Below, in pieces: positions 9,374 through 22,361 of a stretch of 27,316 nt of DNA. The DNA is from Parvularia atlantis (taxonomy: Eukaryota > Opisthokonta > Rotosphaerida). The stretch is taken from the NCBI GenBank assembly GCA_943704415.1, contig CALSCO010002277.1, forward strand, positions 1 to 27,316. Reading direction: 5' to 3'. The notes below the pieces were generated by a model, which had not been told where the DNA came from, did no database searches, and saw nothing but the letters and a program-made list of their open reading frames with translations. A program made the position numbers and the translations under genes. Position 1 is the first letter of the stretch. Every line of letters starts with the position of its first letter.

Positions 9374-10688
9374 AAAAACGAGCGGGCCGCGTGGGCTGAC
9401 CCAGCCCGCACGCGCCGCGCCCGCCAGCCTGCTGCCGCAGCGCGGGATGGCCACGCTCAAGGAGCTCAAGCTGCGCATCTCCTCGACCAAGAACATCCAG
9501 AAGATCACCAAGTCGATGAAGATGATCGCCTCGACCAAGCTGCTGCGCGCGCAGCGCGACATGGACAAGGCGCGCGTGTACGGCAAGGCCTCGGCCGGTG
9601 CGGCTTGCCGCCTTTCCCCCCGCGCTGACCGTGCGCGCTGACCGTGCCGGCATCCCGTCAGACTTCTACGTGAGCGCCGGCACCAAGAGCGGCGCCACGG
9701 GTGAGAAGCAGCTCGTCGTCGCCGTCTCGTCGGACAAGGTGCCGGCGCCCGTTTTTCCGTGCGGCACACGGCGCTCACGGCGGCGCGTGCGCAGGGTCTC
9801 TGCGGCGGCATCCACGGCTCGATCTCGCGCAAGACCCGCGCGCTGGCGCAGGTCAACCCCAACATGGACATCATCGTCATCGGCGACAAGTCCAAGGCGC
9901 AGCTCATGCGGTGCGGGGCAGTGCCGTGGTCGCGACGGCCGTGCGGCGCGCGCGCGCTCATCGGCACGGCGCACAAACAGCACGCTGAGCAGCAAGATCA
10001 TCTGCGCGTTCAACGCCGTCGGGTCCAAGCCGCCGAGCTTCCTTGACGCGATGCTCATCGGCGACGTCATTCTGCGCGCGCCCACGCCCTACAGCAGCAC
10101 GACGCTGATCTACAACCGGTGCGCGTGCGCCCCCGGTGCAGCGCGTGTACGTGTGGGCTCACGGCCGCCACGCACAGCTTCAAGTCGGCCATCCAGTTTG
10201 ACACGACCGAGCACCCCGTGTTCTCGATGAGCCAGCTGCTGGCGTCGGGTGCGTGCTGCCTCCACCGTCGCGTGCTGCGACGCGTGCCTGATGTGCGCAC
10301 GGCGCCGCGCAGACAAGATCGACGCGTACGAGGTCGAGGACGACGTGCTCCAGTCCCTGCAGGAGTTCAACCTGGCAAACTCGATCTTCTCGACCATGGC
10401 CGACGGGTACGCGGCCGAGATCGCCGCCAAGATGTCGGCCATGGAGAACGCGACCAATAACGCTGGTGCGCTGCCCGCGCCTGCGCGTGCCCGCGTGACC
10501 TGGCGCTGACGCGCGACGGCTCGCGCGCGCAGGCGACCTCATCGGCAAGCTCACCATCGTCTACAACCGCTCGCGCCAGGCCGCCATCACGACCGAGCTG
10601 GTCGACATCATCACGTAAGCGCGCGCGTGCGCCGCGTACCCGCATGCTCTGACGCGTGCCGCCGTGCAGGGGTGCCTCGGCGCTGTGA
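9256..10688 (+). CDS. ATP5F1C: Mitochondrial F1-ATP synthase gamma subunit
   Basis: Nine exons: 9256-9326, 9428-9597, 9662-9738, 9795-9910, 9981-10118, 10178-10248, 10313-10465, 10533-10614 and 10670-10688 (TGA). They close in phase to 298 aa, the length of the human protein. It begins with a mitochondrial presequence ([15 protein letters not shown]) followed by the family hallmark [19 protein letters not shown] and [10 protein letters not shown]. Later hallmarks are [16 protein letters not shown] in mid-protein, [14 protein letters not shown] and a C-terminal ELVDIITGASAL. The subunit is the rotating central stalk of F1 in the mitochondrial matrix, coupling proton flow to ATP synthesis. It is split by eight introns, is head to head with the TIR gene and runs tail to tail towards the helicase gene 116 bp away. 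Nothing suggests loss of function. Confidence 0.97.
9340..9378. repeat. (GA)n plus A10 in first intron of the ATP synthase gene
   Basis: About fifteen GA units pass into ten A within intron 9327-9427 of the gamma-subunit gene, upstream of the CTGAC branch-like motif. This is the purest purine tract in the window and makes the intron (101 nt) longer than most. Confidence 0.9.
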
Positions 10689-10804
10689 GCGGTGCAGCGC
10701 GTTCGCTTGGAGGCGCGCCCGGGAGGCTGAGAGGTCGCGTGTGTGCCGTTGTGTCTCTTGTGGCGTGGTCATTCAACAGCAAGCAATCGAGACACAGACA
10801 CAGT

Positions 10805-13800
10805 TCAGCGCTGAGCCCCGCTGCCCCCGATCAGCTGCTCCCACACCTTCTTCTCCCACGGCACGAAGCGCCCGTCCGGCTGCTGCACGCGCACGTTGGA
10901 CGCGACGCTGATCTTCATCACGCGGTCGCTGATCTCGTATGTCCCGACCGGGTGCCCGCCCTTGCACATCACCAGACCCTTCAGGCCGTAGAACGCCATG
11001 CCGCGGCACTTGTCCTCGTCCAGCTGCGGGCGCGCGCGGGCGCACAGCGTCAAGCGAAGGCGTCCGGCGCGCGCGTGAGGCGGGCGCGCAACCTTGAACG
11101 TGACGTCGTTGGGCTTGCGCGGGTTGGCGTTGGGCAGGTGCGTCATGGCCGAGAACGGCGCGACGGGTGCGTCGCACGTGCGGCACACGATGACCAAGCC
11201 CTTCTCGCTGCGGCGGGTGGCGTGAGCGACGCCTTCCCCTGTACGACCCGCCCCACGCACGACTCGAGCGTGGATTTGGCGATGCGGTCGTACACGGTCT
11301 CGACCCGCGTCGACAGCACCATGTCCTCGCCCTCGTCTGCAGCGCCGCCGCACGGTGAGCAAGCGCGCACACCAAGAGCCCGCGCGCAGGCACGCACCGC
11401 CGTTCTCGCCGTGCTCCTTCAGGCCCAGCGGCTGCATCTTTGGGAACAGGTTCTTGTCTGTAAGGCCGAGGCGCTGCACGCGCTCCGACAGCGGCCGATG
11501 CGCGTCCGTCACGAAGCCGACGCGCGTCTTGAACGCTGCGGCGTGAGCGTGAGTGCAAGGGTGTGGGCGGTACACGGCCCGGGCGCACCAGGCGTCGCCA
11601 ATGCCGGCGCTGCCGTGCTTGTGCTGTTCGCCTTGCTGTCGTCCTCTTCCCAGGCCAAGTCGGCGTTGGCCGGCGCCGTGTCGGCGTCCAGCGTCCAGTC
11701 CTGCCGGGCGAGCGGTGGGCCAACGCGCGTCTGGCACAGGCCAGCGCACCTTGGAGTCGACCGTAAGGTTGAGGAACGATTTGGTGATTTCGTTCAGCTT
11801 GCGCGGCTTGGCGATCAGCTCAAGCAGGCTGGCGCCCGGCCGTCAGCTGCACGTGCGGCGGTCGACGACATCCGACGCACCGGCGCTTCATCGTGAGCGA
11901 GCGCTCGCGCAGCTGCTCGCGGTCAAACAGGTCCTTGATGACCAGCTGCTCCAGGTCGTCGCTTGGACGCGTCGCGCGTCAGTCCCCTCGCGCGCAGCGC
12001 GGGCAAGGCGCGCACCGGATGCTGTTGATCAGCTGCACGTCGCGCTCGCCAAAGCGCGCGTCAAAGTTGAACTCGTAGTTGCCGATGCGCACGCCGGCGT
12101 AGCTGTGTGTGCGCGAGGCACGGCGCGGCTCAGTAGATGCCGCAGCGCGCACCGCGGCACCGCACGTCGTGTTGTCGTTGCTCGGCATCAGCTCCGTCTG
12201 CGTGTGCGTGAAGAGCATGCACAGCAGCGCCGGCAGCAGCGGCCGGCCCTCGAGCAGCGTTGTGTTGGACGCCTGCGCGCTGTTTAAGCGGCGCACGCAA
12301 GCGCACGGGTGCCCGCACCTGCAGGTCGCTCGACATGCCTGACGACGTCGCGAGGCTCGGCGAGACCATCACGTAGCGCTCCGCGTACGAGGGGTCCTTG
12401 CAGAACACAACGCAGTTGACCGAGTCGTTGTGCACCTGGAGCGCTGGCGTCAGCGCTCCCCGCAGCCACAGCAAAGCGGCGCCGCACCTTGATGTTGGAG
12501 AAGCCGGCAAACTTGGTGAAGCGCAGCTGGAACGGGAACTCAAACTCATGCGCGCCGATGTAGTCCTTCGGGTCGCGCGAGATGGTCCTGGCGCGGGCGC
12601 AGGTCGTCAGTGCGCGCAAGCCGCAGCACCTGATGATGTACTTCTCGTTTGCGAGGCGGTTGCGCCGGCGCTCCATCTGCCAGCACTTGTACGCGTGGTA
12701 CACGGCCATGGGCACGTCGGGGATGACGATCTGTGTGCTTGTCAGGCGCCGCGCTCACCAGACGGCGCGCTCCGCTCACCTTGCCCGTGCGCGGGTCACG
12801 CGTGAGCGACAGGTCACGCCCGTCCGGGCCCTTGACTGGGTTCTCAAACTCGATGAAGCACTTGGCGCCCTCGATGAACAGCTTGGAGATCTTGCCGCAC
12901 CGGCGGAAGTACGCCTCGATGTGCTTGTCGACGTTGTGCGGGAACGAGATCGAGCTGCGCCCGGGCAGTCAGGCGGCGCACACACGCAGTGCGCGAAAAA
13001 AATAATAACGGCGCACCTGCGCAGGATGATCGTGCGCCACGGGTCATAGTTGAGCGTCTGGTTGAAGCCCGCGTCCTTGGCGTACATCAAGTCGCGCTGG
13101 GCGGCGCCGTCGCGCGGGCTCAGCCACCTCGCAGCACGAAGAGCAGCGCGCGCCGCGCACCTTGTCGCTGGGCATGCTGAGGAGGAAGTTCGGATAGAAC
13201 GCGGCGCACAGGAGCAACTTCAGCAGCGTGAGATCGGCCTGCGCGCGCCGGCATCAAGGGGGAGACGGGCTCGCCCTCAGCGGCGCCCGTCACCTCGTCA
13301 CGGCGGAACAGCTGGTCAACGTCCACGTCGGCGCCAGTAGTCTGGCTGAGCACGGTCCAGTACGTCTTCTTGATCTCCTCGGTCTGGCCGCGAGAGGCAG
13401 CGTGGGCGGCGCGCGGCGCAAGTTGGGCGCGAGCGCACCGCACGCTCGGGGATCTGGATGCCCACGCCGTCGAGGCGGTTGGTCAGGTCCTTCATGATGT
13501 CCTCAGCCTCGCGCATCTTCTGCAGGTTGATGAAGTAGCGCCGCGCCCAGTTGCGCTCGTCACGCGTGTTGAGGCGGCCGATGCGCTTGAGGAACTGCAT
13601 TACGGCGCGGCGAGCGTCACACACAGCACGGCACCGCCGCGCCGCACCCTCCACGTCTCGAACGCACGCATGCCCGCGATCGCGTCGCTCCAGGATCCGC
13701 CGGCCCACTGCAGCTTCATTTTAAAAAACTGCGGGTGGACGGTCAGCCGCCAACCCGCACGGCGCATGCACGCAGCACCTCAAAGTCACGCTGGAACGGG

Positions 13801-14797
13801 CGCGAGAACACGCCAGTGCCCGTGAGCGACATGCACGCCGCCATGATCAGCGCCTCCTGCGGCAGGTCGAACGCGATGCCTGTGCGCAGCAGCGTGTGAG
13901 CGCGTCTGCAGCGCAGCGAGTCCGTCTGAGCGCACCAAACACGACCAGGCGCGCGAGGCGGATGTCGACTGGCAGTGCAGCGTAGATCTCGCCCAGGCGC
14001 GTGAGACGGCCGGTGGGGTCGTTGACGGTCTGCTTGAGAAAGTTGACGACGTTGCCGGTTGGCTCGTTGGCCAGCGCACCTGGGCGGCCGGGCAAGCGCG
14101 CGCGCGTGTCAAACAACATGTCTGGTCGCGCGGCACGGGCGCACCGGCCTCGGTCAGGATCGTCAGGCTCTCCTCAATGTTGGAGATGTTGGGCGGCTGC
14201 ATCGCCAGCTGGAGCACGTCGCGCGGGTCGCCCACCTTGAGCACCTTGACCTGGAGGATCAGGTGGTCGAGCGACGTGCGCTGGATCTCGGGCGTGGCCT
14301 GCTGGAACATCTGTTGCTCGAAGAAGCGCGAGGGGATGAGACGGAAGCACACGCCGTTTTGCACACGACCCGCGCGGCCCGAGCGCTGCACGCAGGCCGA
14401 CTGCGACGCCCATGCCAGCCGCAGGCCCTCCAGCTTTGTGTTTTGGTCGCAGTACACCTCCTTGACCAGGCAAAAGTCGACGACGTAGCGCACGTCGGGC
14501 ACCTGGCGCCGACGGGGTTGGTACGCGCCTGCGGCCGCCGTGTGGCGCACCGTGATCGACGACTCGGCGATGTTGGTCGCGATGATGATCTTGCGCATGC
14601 CCCGGTCGGCGCCGCGGAAGACACGTTGTTGCTCGTCGCTGTGGCCCCGCACAAGCGGCGTAAGCGTGGCCAAGCGCAGCCGCGCGCGCACCTGTTGAGG
14701 GTCGAGTGCAGCGGGAGCACGATCAGGCTGCGCTTAAGGTCGGCGTCGTCGATGCGCTCGTCGATCAGGTCGTACAGCTCCTGGATCTCGGCCAGAC
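10805..14797 (-). CDS. TDRD9/Spindle-E-like DExH RNA helicase, C-terminal part, with zinc module
   Basis: Exons on the complement: 14797-14692, 14638-14551, 14502-14145, 14079-13936, 13879-13779, 13728-13648, 13594-13439, 13383-13294, 13238-13161, 13096-13017, 12954-12780, 12730-12630, 12587-12488, 12435-12319, 12272-12166, 12102-12016, 11961-11881, 11828-11750, 11700-11589, 11535-11398, 11336-11261, 11207-11093 and 11023-10805. The second RecA domain is clear: GLAEIQELYDL, LIVLPLHSTLN, TNIAESSIT (motif V), QRSGRAGR (motif VI). A winged-helix/ratchet region follows, as does the TDRD9-specific succession LQKMREAEDIMKDLTNR, FYPNFLLSMPSDK, an RRM-like HIEAYFRRCGKISKLFIEG and LLCMLFTHTQTELMPSND. 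After that comes a segment I do not know from TDRD9: VCRTCDAPVAPFSAM and FYGLKGLVMCKGGHPVGTYE, resembling the Yippee/Mis18 or RIG-I C-terminal zinc folds. Motifs I and II (Walker A, DExH) are absent because the gene stops at 14797. In animals TDRD9 acts in piRNA silencing; the role here is unknown. Confidence 0.85.
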
Positions 14798-14859
14798 CTG
14801 CGAAGCGCATCCCCCCCCCAAAAGGGATGGTGCGCTCCTGCTGACAGCGGCGGGGCCAG
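14798..14859. other. Junction where two head-to-head genes both lose their 5' halves
   Basis: On the left, the helicase coding sequence begins abruptly at GLAEIQ, in mid-RecA2. On the right, TRRAP begins at its residue ~1,600 equivalent. The 62 bp between contain a CAG acceptor for each gene (complement of 14798-14800, and 14858-14859), so each first visible exon expects an upstream exon, yet no room exists. A run of nine C lies at 14812-14820. Homopolymer C/G also ends the window at 27311-27316, consistent with contig edges. A misjoin or collapsed gap is most likely. Confidence 0.75.
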
Positions 14860-17800
14860 CTCGTTGCGCAAGTTTGTCTCATCGCCCTTCCGTCCGGCGA
14901 TGGCCAAGTTCTACAACCGCCACACGAAGGAGACGGTCGACTACTTTTACGGTGCGTGCAGCGGTGCGGCGCGCGAACACGTGCACATATGACGTCGACC
15001 GCAGCGCACGTCACGGGCGACGACGCTGCGGACTATATGCGTCTGTTTGTGGCGTCGCTGGCGATGGAACCGTCGGACGCGCTGCGGTGCGCCGTGCGCC
15101 CGGGGCGCACGCGTTGGCTGACCGCGAGCGGGCACAGCGCGGAGGTGATGCGCCGCCCGGGCGACCTAAAGTTTGACCCGACCAACAACGACGGGTCGCT
15201 GCACGTGCGTTGCGGCCGTGCGCGCGCGACCGCGGCGTGACCGAGTGGCGGCACGTGCGCGCACAGGTGGTGCAGATCATCCGAGCCATCTGCTCTGCGT
15301 CCAACTCGGCATGGTGGCTCGTCCAGAACCGGGCCTTGCTGGACGGGCTGGTGGAGGTGTGGCGCCACTGCCTCAGCCAGGTCGCGAGCGACGAGCCGCC
15401 GCAGTACCCGTACGCGCGCACGACCAAGTACATCCTCGAGTGGTGTGCAATCTCGGCCGGTCTGCGTGTGCGCTGTCGTTGCACTCACGGTGCGTGCCTG
15501 GTGCAGCTTTGTGCGCTTCTGCCATGCCGTGCCGGACGAGACGGAGCTGCTGTTTGACATGGTCTCGGTGCGTGCGCACTGCGCGCCTTTTGCAGTGGCG
15601 GCGGTTAACTCGCACGCGTATGGCACACCACGCAGGCGTTTGCCTACCCTTCGCTGATCGACATGTCGCACCTGCGGCGCTTCTTTCACGTCGACCTCGC
15701 GCTCCGCGCCAGCCCGCAGCGCAAGCAGCAGATCCTGCGCAGGTTCCTCGTCGTGCTGCGCCGCGAGGCGCGCCTAGCTCGCCGGGCTGTGTGCGCATAG
15801 CTGACACGCTCGCAAGCAGGAGACGATCGCGACGCAGAGCCACGCGGTGGAGGCACTGCACATGCTCATCATCCCGATGCTTGTCGTGTCGTGCCGGCGC
15901 AAGGACATTGACCAGATCCTCGACGGCGAGACCGTGCAGGAGATCTACAGCGCGATCGTGACAAACAAGGTGCGCCGTGCATGCGGCTCGCTGCTGATGC
16001 AGGTTGACCGTGCTGCGCAGGACTTTGTGCACCTGAGCAGCACGCAGGCGCACATCGGCCGTTTCAAGGAGCCGCTGCGCATCGAGCTGCTGCAGCTGCT
16101 CACACTCATGACGCGCTACGCGCACGTGCAGCTGTTCAACTACCGCAAGGACGTGGTAATCGTAGCCGAGAACCACCGCAAGGTGCGCGCACGCGCCAAC
16201 GCACAGCGGTCGCGGTAACGCCGCGCTGCAGATCGAGGACTCGACGACGAAGTTTGCTGCCTATGTGCTCTACGCGCGCTTCATTGAGGTGCGCGGCGGT
16301 GTGCTTGCCGCACGACGGCAAGGTGATCCCGCTGTGCAGGCCTACGAGAGCCCGCCGCCGATGGTCATGTCGGTGTTCCTCGCCCTGCTAAAGTCGCACC
16401 AGTCCGAGTCGCGCGTGCTCGTGCGCCAGGCGCTCGACGTGCTGACACCCGTGCTGGCGAAGCGGTGTGCCGGCCGTCGCCCGAGCTAGCCGGCCGGTCT
16501 ACTCATGCTCGCGCAGGTTCCCCGTGGAGAACCGCAGGATGCCCGAGTGGATCCGCCGCATCAAGAAGATCGTGTCGGAGGAGGGCCACACGCTGCCGCA
16601 GCTTGTGCTCATCTGGCAGCTGCTCGTGCGCCACCCAGACATCTTCTACGAGCACCGTGAGAACTTTGTGCCGCAGATCGTACGTGCAGGCGCCGCCCGT
16701 GGCCGTGCTCACCCGCCGCTGCACAGATCAACTCGCTCATGCGCATCGGCTTCACGCTGAGCTCGGCGCCCGAGAATCGCAAGCTCGCCGTTGACCTGGC
16801 CGAGCTTATCCTCAAGTGGGAGAAGCGCCGCATCACTGCGCTGGCCGCCGAGGAGGTGCGCGCACAAAGCGCCTTGGCCTGCATGCAGGCGGCTGACAGC
16901 TGCGTTGTGTGCACACACAGACGGACATGGACACGGGCCGTCGGGTGCGCGCTCCTCGTTGGGCGTGGCGTGAGTGGCTGCTGACCGCGCGCATGCGTGC
17001 AGCGCGCGCTGCCAGAAGACGGTGGCGCGGTCATGTCGCCGCCGAAGCGCATGCGCGGCGATCTCGGCGCGTCCCCCGTGGGCTCAATGCCCAACCCGAC
17101 GACGCCTACACCGACGACGCCCAACACGCCCGGTGCGCGGCATCTGCTTGCCTTTGTGCGTGCCCAAAACTCACCCATTGTCGCAGGCAACATGAGCGAC
17201 TCGCACTACCGACCGAGCGCGGCGCTGGTCGAAGTCGTGATCAACTTCCTGATCCGTCTCGCGTGCTCGCTCAACGAGCCGCTCGAGCGGAAGGGTGCGC
17301 TTGATGGCACAGCGCCTGCACCCCCCTCTTATCAACGCTGCCAGGTCTGGCGAGCCGCTGCGTGGATCTGCTGCACGACTTTATCCAGCCCGACACCTTC
17401 CCCGACGTCGCCGTGAAGCTCAACTACCTCGAGAAGGTGCGTGCGCGTGTGTGCGTGTTGCAACGATCTCACGCGGGCGTTCGTCGCAGCTGTTCACGCA
17501 GCAGGACGTGACAAAGGACTTTGACATGATGTGTACCGCGCTGAAGATTCTGCACATGATCCTCGAGTCGCGCCCGGCCGGCTACTTTATCGCCGTGTTC
17601 CCGCAGGTGCGTGCGCGGCGTGCTCACACGAGGCCGATGTGTCACGCGTGCGACAGGTGCACAAGTTCCTCGAAAAGTGGCTGTTTAGCGACAAGCCCGC
17701 GCTCGTCGAGGCCATCTCTGCCGTGATGGTGCGCCTCGTGACCCGCGCACGGCTGCACCGACTGATGCCTGCCGATGACGCAGGTGCCGATCTACCGCAC

Positions 17801-20800
17801 GCTGCCCGTCGTGGAACAGGCTGTCGCGCAGAACGCACAGTCGGCTGAGAGCAAAGGTGCGTGCCGATGCCGCGCCGTTCTGTGCCACTGACCGCACACG
17901 CAGCGTTCCAGGCCGAGGCACTCGCCTTCCGCTCCAAGATCGACAACGGCATCATTGAGCGGCTGCAGGGCGCGCGACAGCTCATGTCGGCGCTGAGCCA
18001 CATCACGGCCATGACGAGCGCGTCCCAGTCTGCGGCGTCGTCCAGTGGCGCGCCCGGGGCCGGCGGCGTGTGGAACATTGACCGGTTCCTGCCCGACCTC
18101 GTCAAGCTCGTGCAGGTGCGCACGCGAGCCGCTGGTAAGCCAGGCTGAGCTAGCACGCGCTGCGCAGAGACTTGCCACCGACTACATCGCAGCGCGTGCC
18201 GCGCCCGGCGCCCAGCAACCGAACGCCGTCGCCGCTGCTGCCGCTGCTGCCGCGGCCGCCACTGCTGCTGGCGCAAATGGCGCCGCGCAAGTGACACCGG
18301 CGGTGCGTGCCCGCCGCCAGTCGTCTGGCCTGAGCGGCTGATGGTCGCGCAGGCTTCGGCCAACCCGGATGATGCGCCCATGAAGCTGTTCCCGGTCCTG
18401 TTCCCCGTGCTGCAGGGCCGCCTCGCGGCGATGGGCGAGCACCGCAAGGCGTTCCTGACTTCCGTGCTGTCGCTCGTGGACGCCAAGTCGGAGGTCTGGT
18501 GCTCCGTTATCCCGCACGCTGCCGGTGCCTGACGACGGCTGCGCAGTTTGAGCTCATCCGCCTCATAACGCAGGTGACGGCCGAGTGGATGTCGCTGCGT
18601 TGCGTCGCCCGTGCGCGCTTGCACAATCGCACGCACTCACCACCACTCGTTGTTGCGCGCGCGTGCGCAGACGGCGTGGGCTCGCTGCCGTCGCTCAAGG
18701 ACAAGACACTGCTGATGGTCAAGCTGATGACGTACGAGCGCAAGGACGACGACAAGCTGACCGAATCGTTCCTGCACATCGTGCGCGACGTGTACCTCAA
18801 CCCTGCGCTGCGCGGGTGTGTTTGCAGGTCGCGCGCGGGCCGTGTGTGACCGGGGCGCTCGCAGCACCGAGCTCACATCCAAGCTGGAGCCGGCGTTCCT
18901 GTTTGGCTTGCGCTGGAAGAATACGGCGCTGCGCAAGTGCGTCGGCGAAGCGCACCTAACGCAGCGGCTCACTGCGACCGCACGCCGCCAGGGAGTTTTT
19001 CGACGTCTTCCACGCGTCGATGGAGACGAGCATGTTCAAGCGCCTGTTCCACCTGATGGGCGTGCAGCAGTGGCAGAGCGTCTCCATCAGCACCACCTTC
19101 TGGCTGGAGCAGATCCTCGACGCCTTCCTCGCCGTGGCTCTGCGCCAGACGCCGCTCGGCGTGCCGCCCGAGGTCGTGCAAACGCGGCCGATCGCGAGCT
19201 TCGAGACGGGCGGGATGGAGCTGAAGCCGTCGGCCGAGTACGCTGTGGCGCCCGCGGCGCGCCATCCGCATGTAGCTGACGGCGTTTGGCCGCGCAGGCT
19301 TGTGGCGCTCGTGCGCGCACACCAGACGTTCCTGGCCGCGCACGCCAACACGACGCTCGACACGGTCGTCGACCCGCTGCGGCGGCTCTGCGTCGGCAGC
19401 CGCGTGATCACGCAGCGCGTGTGGGTGGACCTGTTCCCGCGCGTCTGGGACCGGCTGCTGCCCGAGGTGCGTGCCACTCAGTGCTCGCGGTGCCTGACCC
19501 GCGCTTCTGCGTGGCAGCAACGGCACGACCTGTGCAAGGCTACGATCGACATCCTCAAGAACGAAAACTACGCGACGTCGCAGGTGCAGCCGCGGCCCAA
19601 CGTGATCCAGGTGCTGCTCGAGAGCGTGACGCGGTGTTCGCCGCCGATGCGTCTTCCCGCCGCGCTGGTCAAGTGCGTGCGCCTGCTGACTATCGCGAGC
19701 GTGCACTGAAGCCCAGAGTCGCGCAGGTACGTCAGCCGAATCTACTGCGGCTGGCACACGGCTGTCGAGTATCTGCACGGGTGCGCCGCCGGGATGCTCG
19801 ATGGGCACGCGCTCAGCTCGACGTCACGCAGGCTCGTCTCGCGCCCGCGCACCGAGATGGACCTGGCGCAGCTGTCGGTGGACGACGACCAGGCACGCGG
19901 CCGCCTTCAAGCGGGTGTTGCGTGCGCCTGACGCGCGCTTGCAGGCCACGGAGAACGGCTGGGTGGCGCTCGGCGATCTCTACACGCTGCTGAGCGAGGA
20001 CGACTACTTTTGCGGGTTGTGGCGGCGCAAGGCGAGCTTTGGCGACACAAACGCGGCGCTGTCGTACGAGCAGACCGGGTGAGACGCGTGGCGGGGACGT
20101 GCCCTTTCGTCTGCTGACGGGCCTTGTGCAGCAACTGGGCGCGCGCACAGGAACTGTTCCTCAACGTGCAGAACAAGGCGCGGAGCGGGTCCATTCCGTT
20201 CTCCGAGGCCGAGTACCATCTGTGGCAGGACCACTCGATCCGGTGCGCGCTGCATGCTGGCCGCGACCACGTCTCTCACTGGCGCGCGCCACAGCTGCGC
20301 CAAGAACCTGCAGCAGTGGGACGTGCTGTCGGACTACGGCAAGCAGCAGAGCGACCGCGACCTGCAGCTCGAGTGGTGCGGCCTCTCAGCGCAGTGCCTT
20401 CATCAGACTGACGATTGCGGCGCCAGCTGCTGGAAGCTCGGCGACTGGCCGACCGAGTCGCAGCTGCTGCAAAACATCCTTATGACGCAGACAGACCTGC
20501 ACGACCCCAAGCTGCGCATCTTCGAGGCGATGGTGCTGCTGCAGAACCTTCAACAGAGCACGGACAACGCGGCCAAGATTGCCGAGGTGCGTGACCCTGC
20601 GCGCCCCGTGCAGCAACAGCTCAAACTGACCCACGCAAAAAAAAAAAAAAAAGGCCGTGCACCGCGTGATCGAGCGCGGCACGCAGTGGGCGATGCTTGC
20701 GTGGTCCGCGCTGCCAGAGATTGTGTCGCAGCCGCACATGAGCCTGCTGCAGACGTTCCAGCAGTTTGTCGAGCTGCAAGAGTCGATCTCGATCTACCAG

Positions 20801-22280
20801 TCGATCCTGCCGCCGTCGGGGACCGGTGCGCACGTGCAGCGATGAGCGATGGGGCTGACGCGTCGTTGTCGCAGCGCCGAGCGTGGCACAGATGGTGCAG
20901 GACCTGAAGGGCACGCTGGCGACGTGGCGCGAGCGCCTGCCAAACAAGTGGGACCCGATCAACGTGTGGACGGACCTGCTGACGTGGCGGCAGCACGTCT
21001 TCACGGCCATCAACACCGGTATGGTGGCGAGCGGGTGAGGTGGGCGCGCTGACATCGCGTGTCTGGCGCAGTGTTCCAGCAGCGCGTGCCGTCGGCGGAC
21101 GCGGCCAACGTGCACACGTATCTCGGCTATCACGAGACGGTGTGCTGCGGCCCGCACAACTGCCCGCCGCTGACATGCGCACGGGGTGCAGGCGTGGACA
21201 ATCAACCGCTTCAGCCACGTCGCGCGCAAGCACCAGCTGCTGGACGTGTGCCTGATGTCGCTCGCCAAGATCTACACGCTGCCCAACATCGAGATCCAGG
21301 ACGCGTTCTTCAAGCTGCGCGAGCAGGCCAAGTGGCGCGTGCTGCATTTGCGCGTGTGGCCAGCAGCGCTCTGACGCCTCGTGTCTCGCACACAGCTACC
21401 TGCAGCCGGGCGCGGACCTGTCGATGGGCCTGGACGTGATCAATAGCACCAATCTCTCGTACTTCAACGAGAAGCAGAAGGCCGAGTTTTTCTGCCTGAA
21501 AGGTCCGCGTGTGCAGCCGCTAGCGCAAGTTTTCCTCACGTGCTTGCTCAGGCATGTTCCTGGAGCGCCTCTCGACGAGCAACGGGCCTGGCAACGCGCA
21601 GCTCAGCGCGACGGCGCAAGAGGGTGCGCATTCTGCGCGAACGTGCTCAGGCGCCTCACGCACTGGCCGCTGCAGTCTACTGCCAGGCGACGCAGATTGA
21701 CGCGACGCTCGGCAAGGCGTGGGCTGTGTGGGGCAACTTCTGCGACCAGCTGCACCGCGACTCGGCGGCCAACGTTGCGCTCGGCGGCCAGGCGATGGTC
21801 TGCTACCTGAATGCGTGCCACACCGAACGGCCCGACCGCGCCAAGCGGGTGCGGCTGCGCGTCTGCGGGCTGGTGACACGTGCTGACGCCGGGTGTAGAT
21901 ACTCGCGCGCGTGCTCAGCCTGCTGGCGCAGGACGTGCAGCGCGACACGTCAATGGTGGCGCAGCACTTTGAGGACAACTGGGAGATGGTGCGCGCCCGT
22001 GCTGCTTGCGGTGACGCTGCGACACCCACTGACCGTGCCGTCACAGGTGCCGCACTGGTACTGGATCACGTACATCCCGCAGCTGCTCAATGCGCTCTCG
22101 CGGCCGGAGATGAAGCAGGCATTCCTTGTGCTGCAGACGTGCGCTGCCGACACACCGATGCGTAGTGCGGTCGGCTCCTGACACCGTCGTGCGCGCGCAG
22201 CATCGTCGACAAGAACGCCCAGGCGCTATACTGCGCCCTGCGCACGGCCCTGCTGGAGCTGCGCGAGAAGCTGCAGACGC

Positions 22281-22361
<81 letters not shown>

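Noticed and set aside
14829-14858. A 30-nt intron (GTGCGC...CTGAC...CCAG) directly upstream of the first TRRAP exon
   Set aside because: It is shorter than any well-supported intron here and sits at the suspected misjoin; the acceptor is probably real but the donor-like GTGCGC may be chance.
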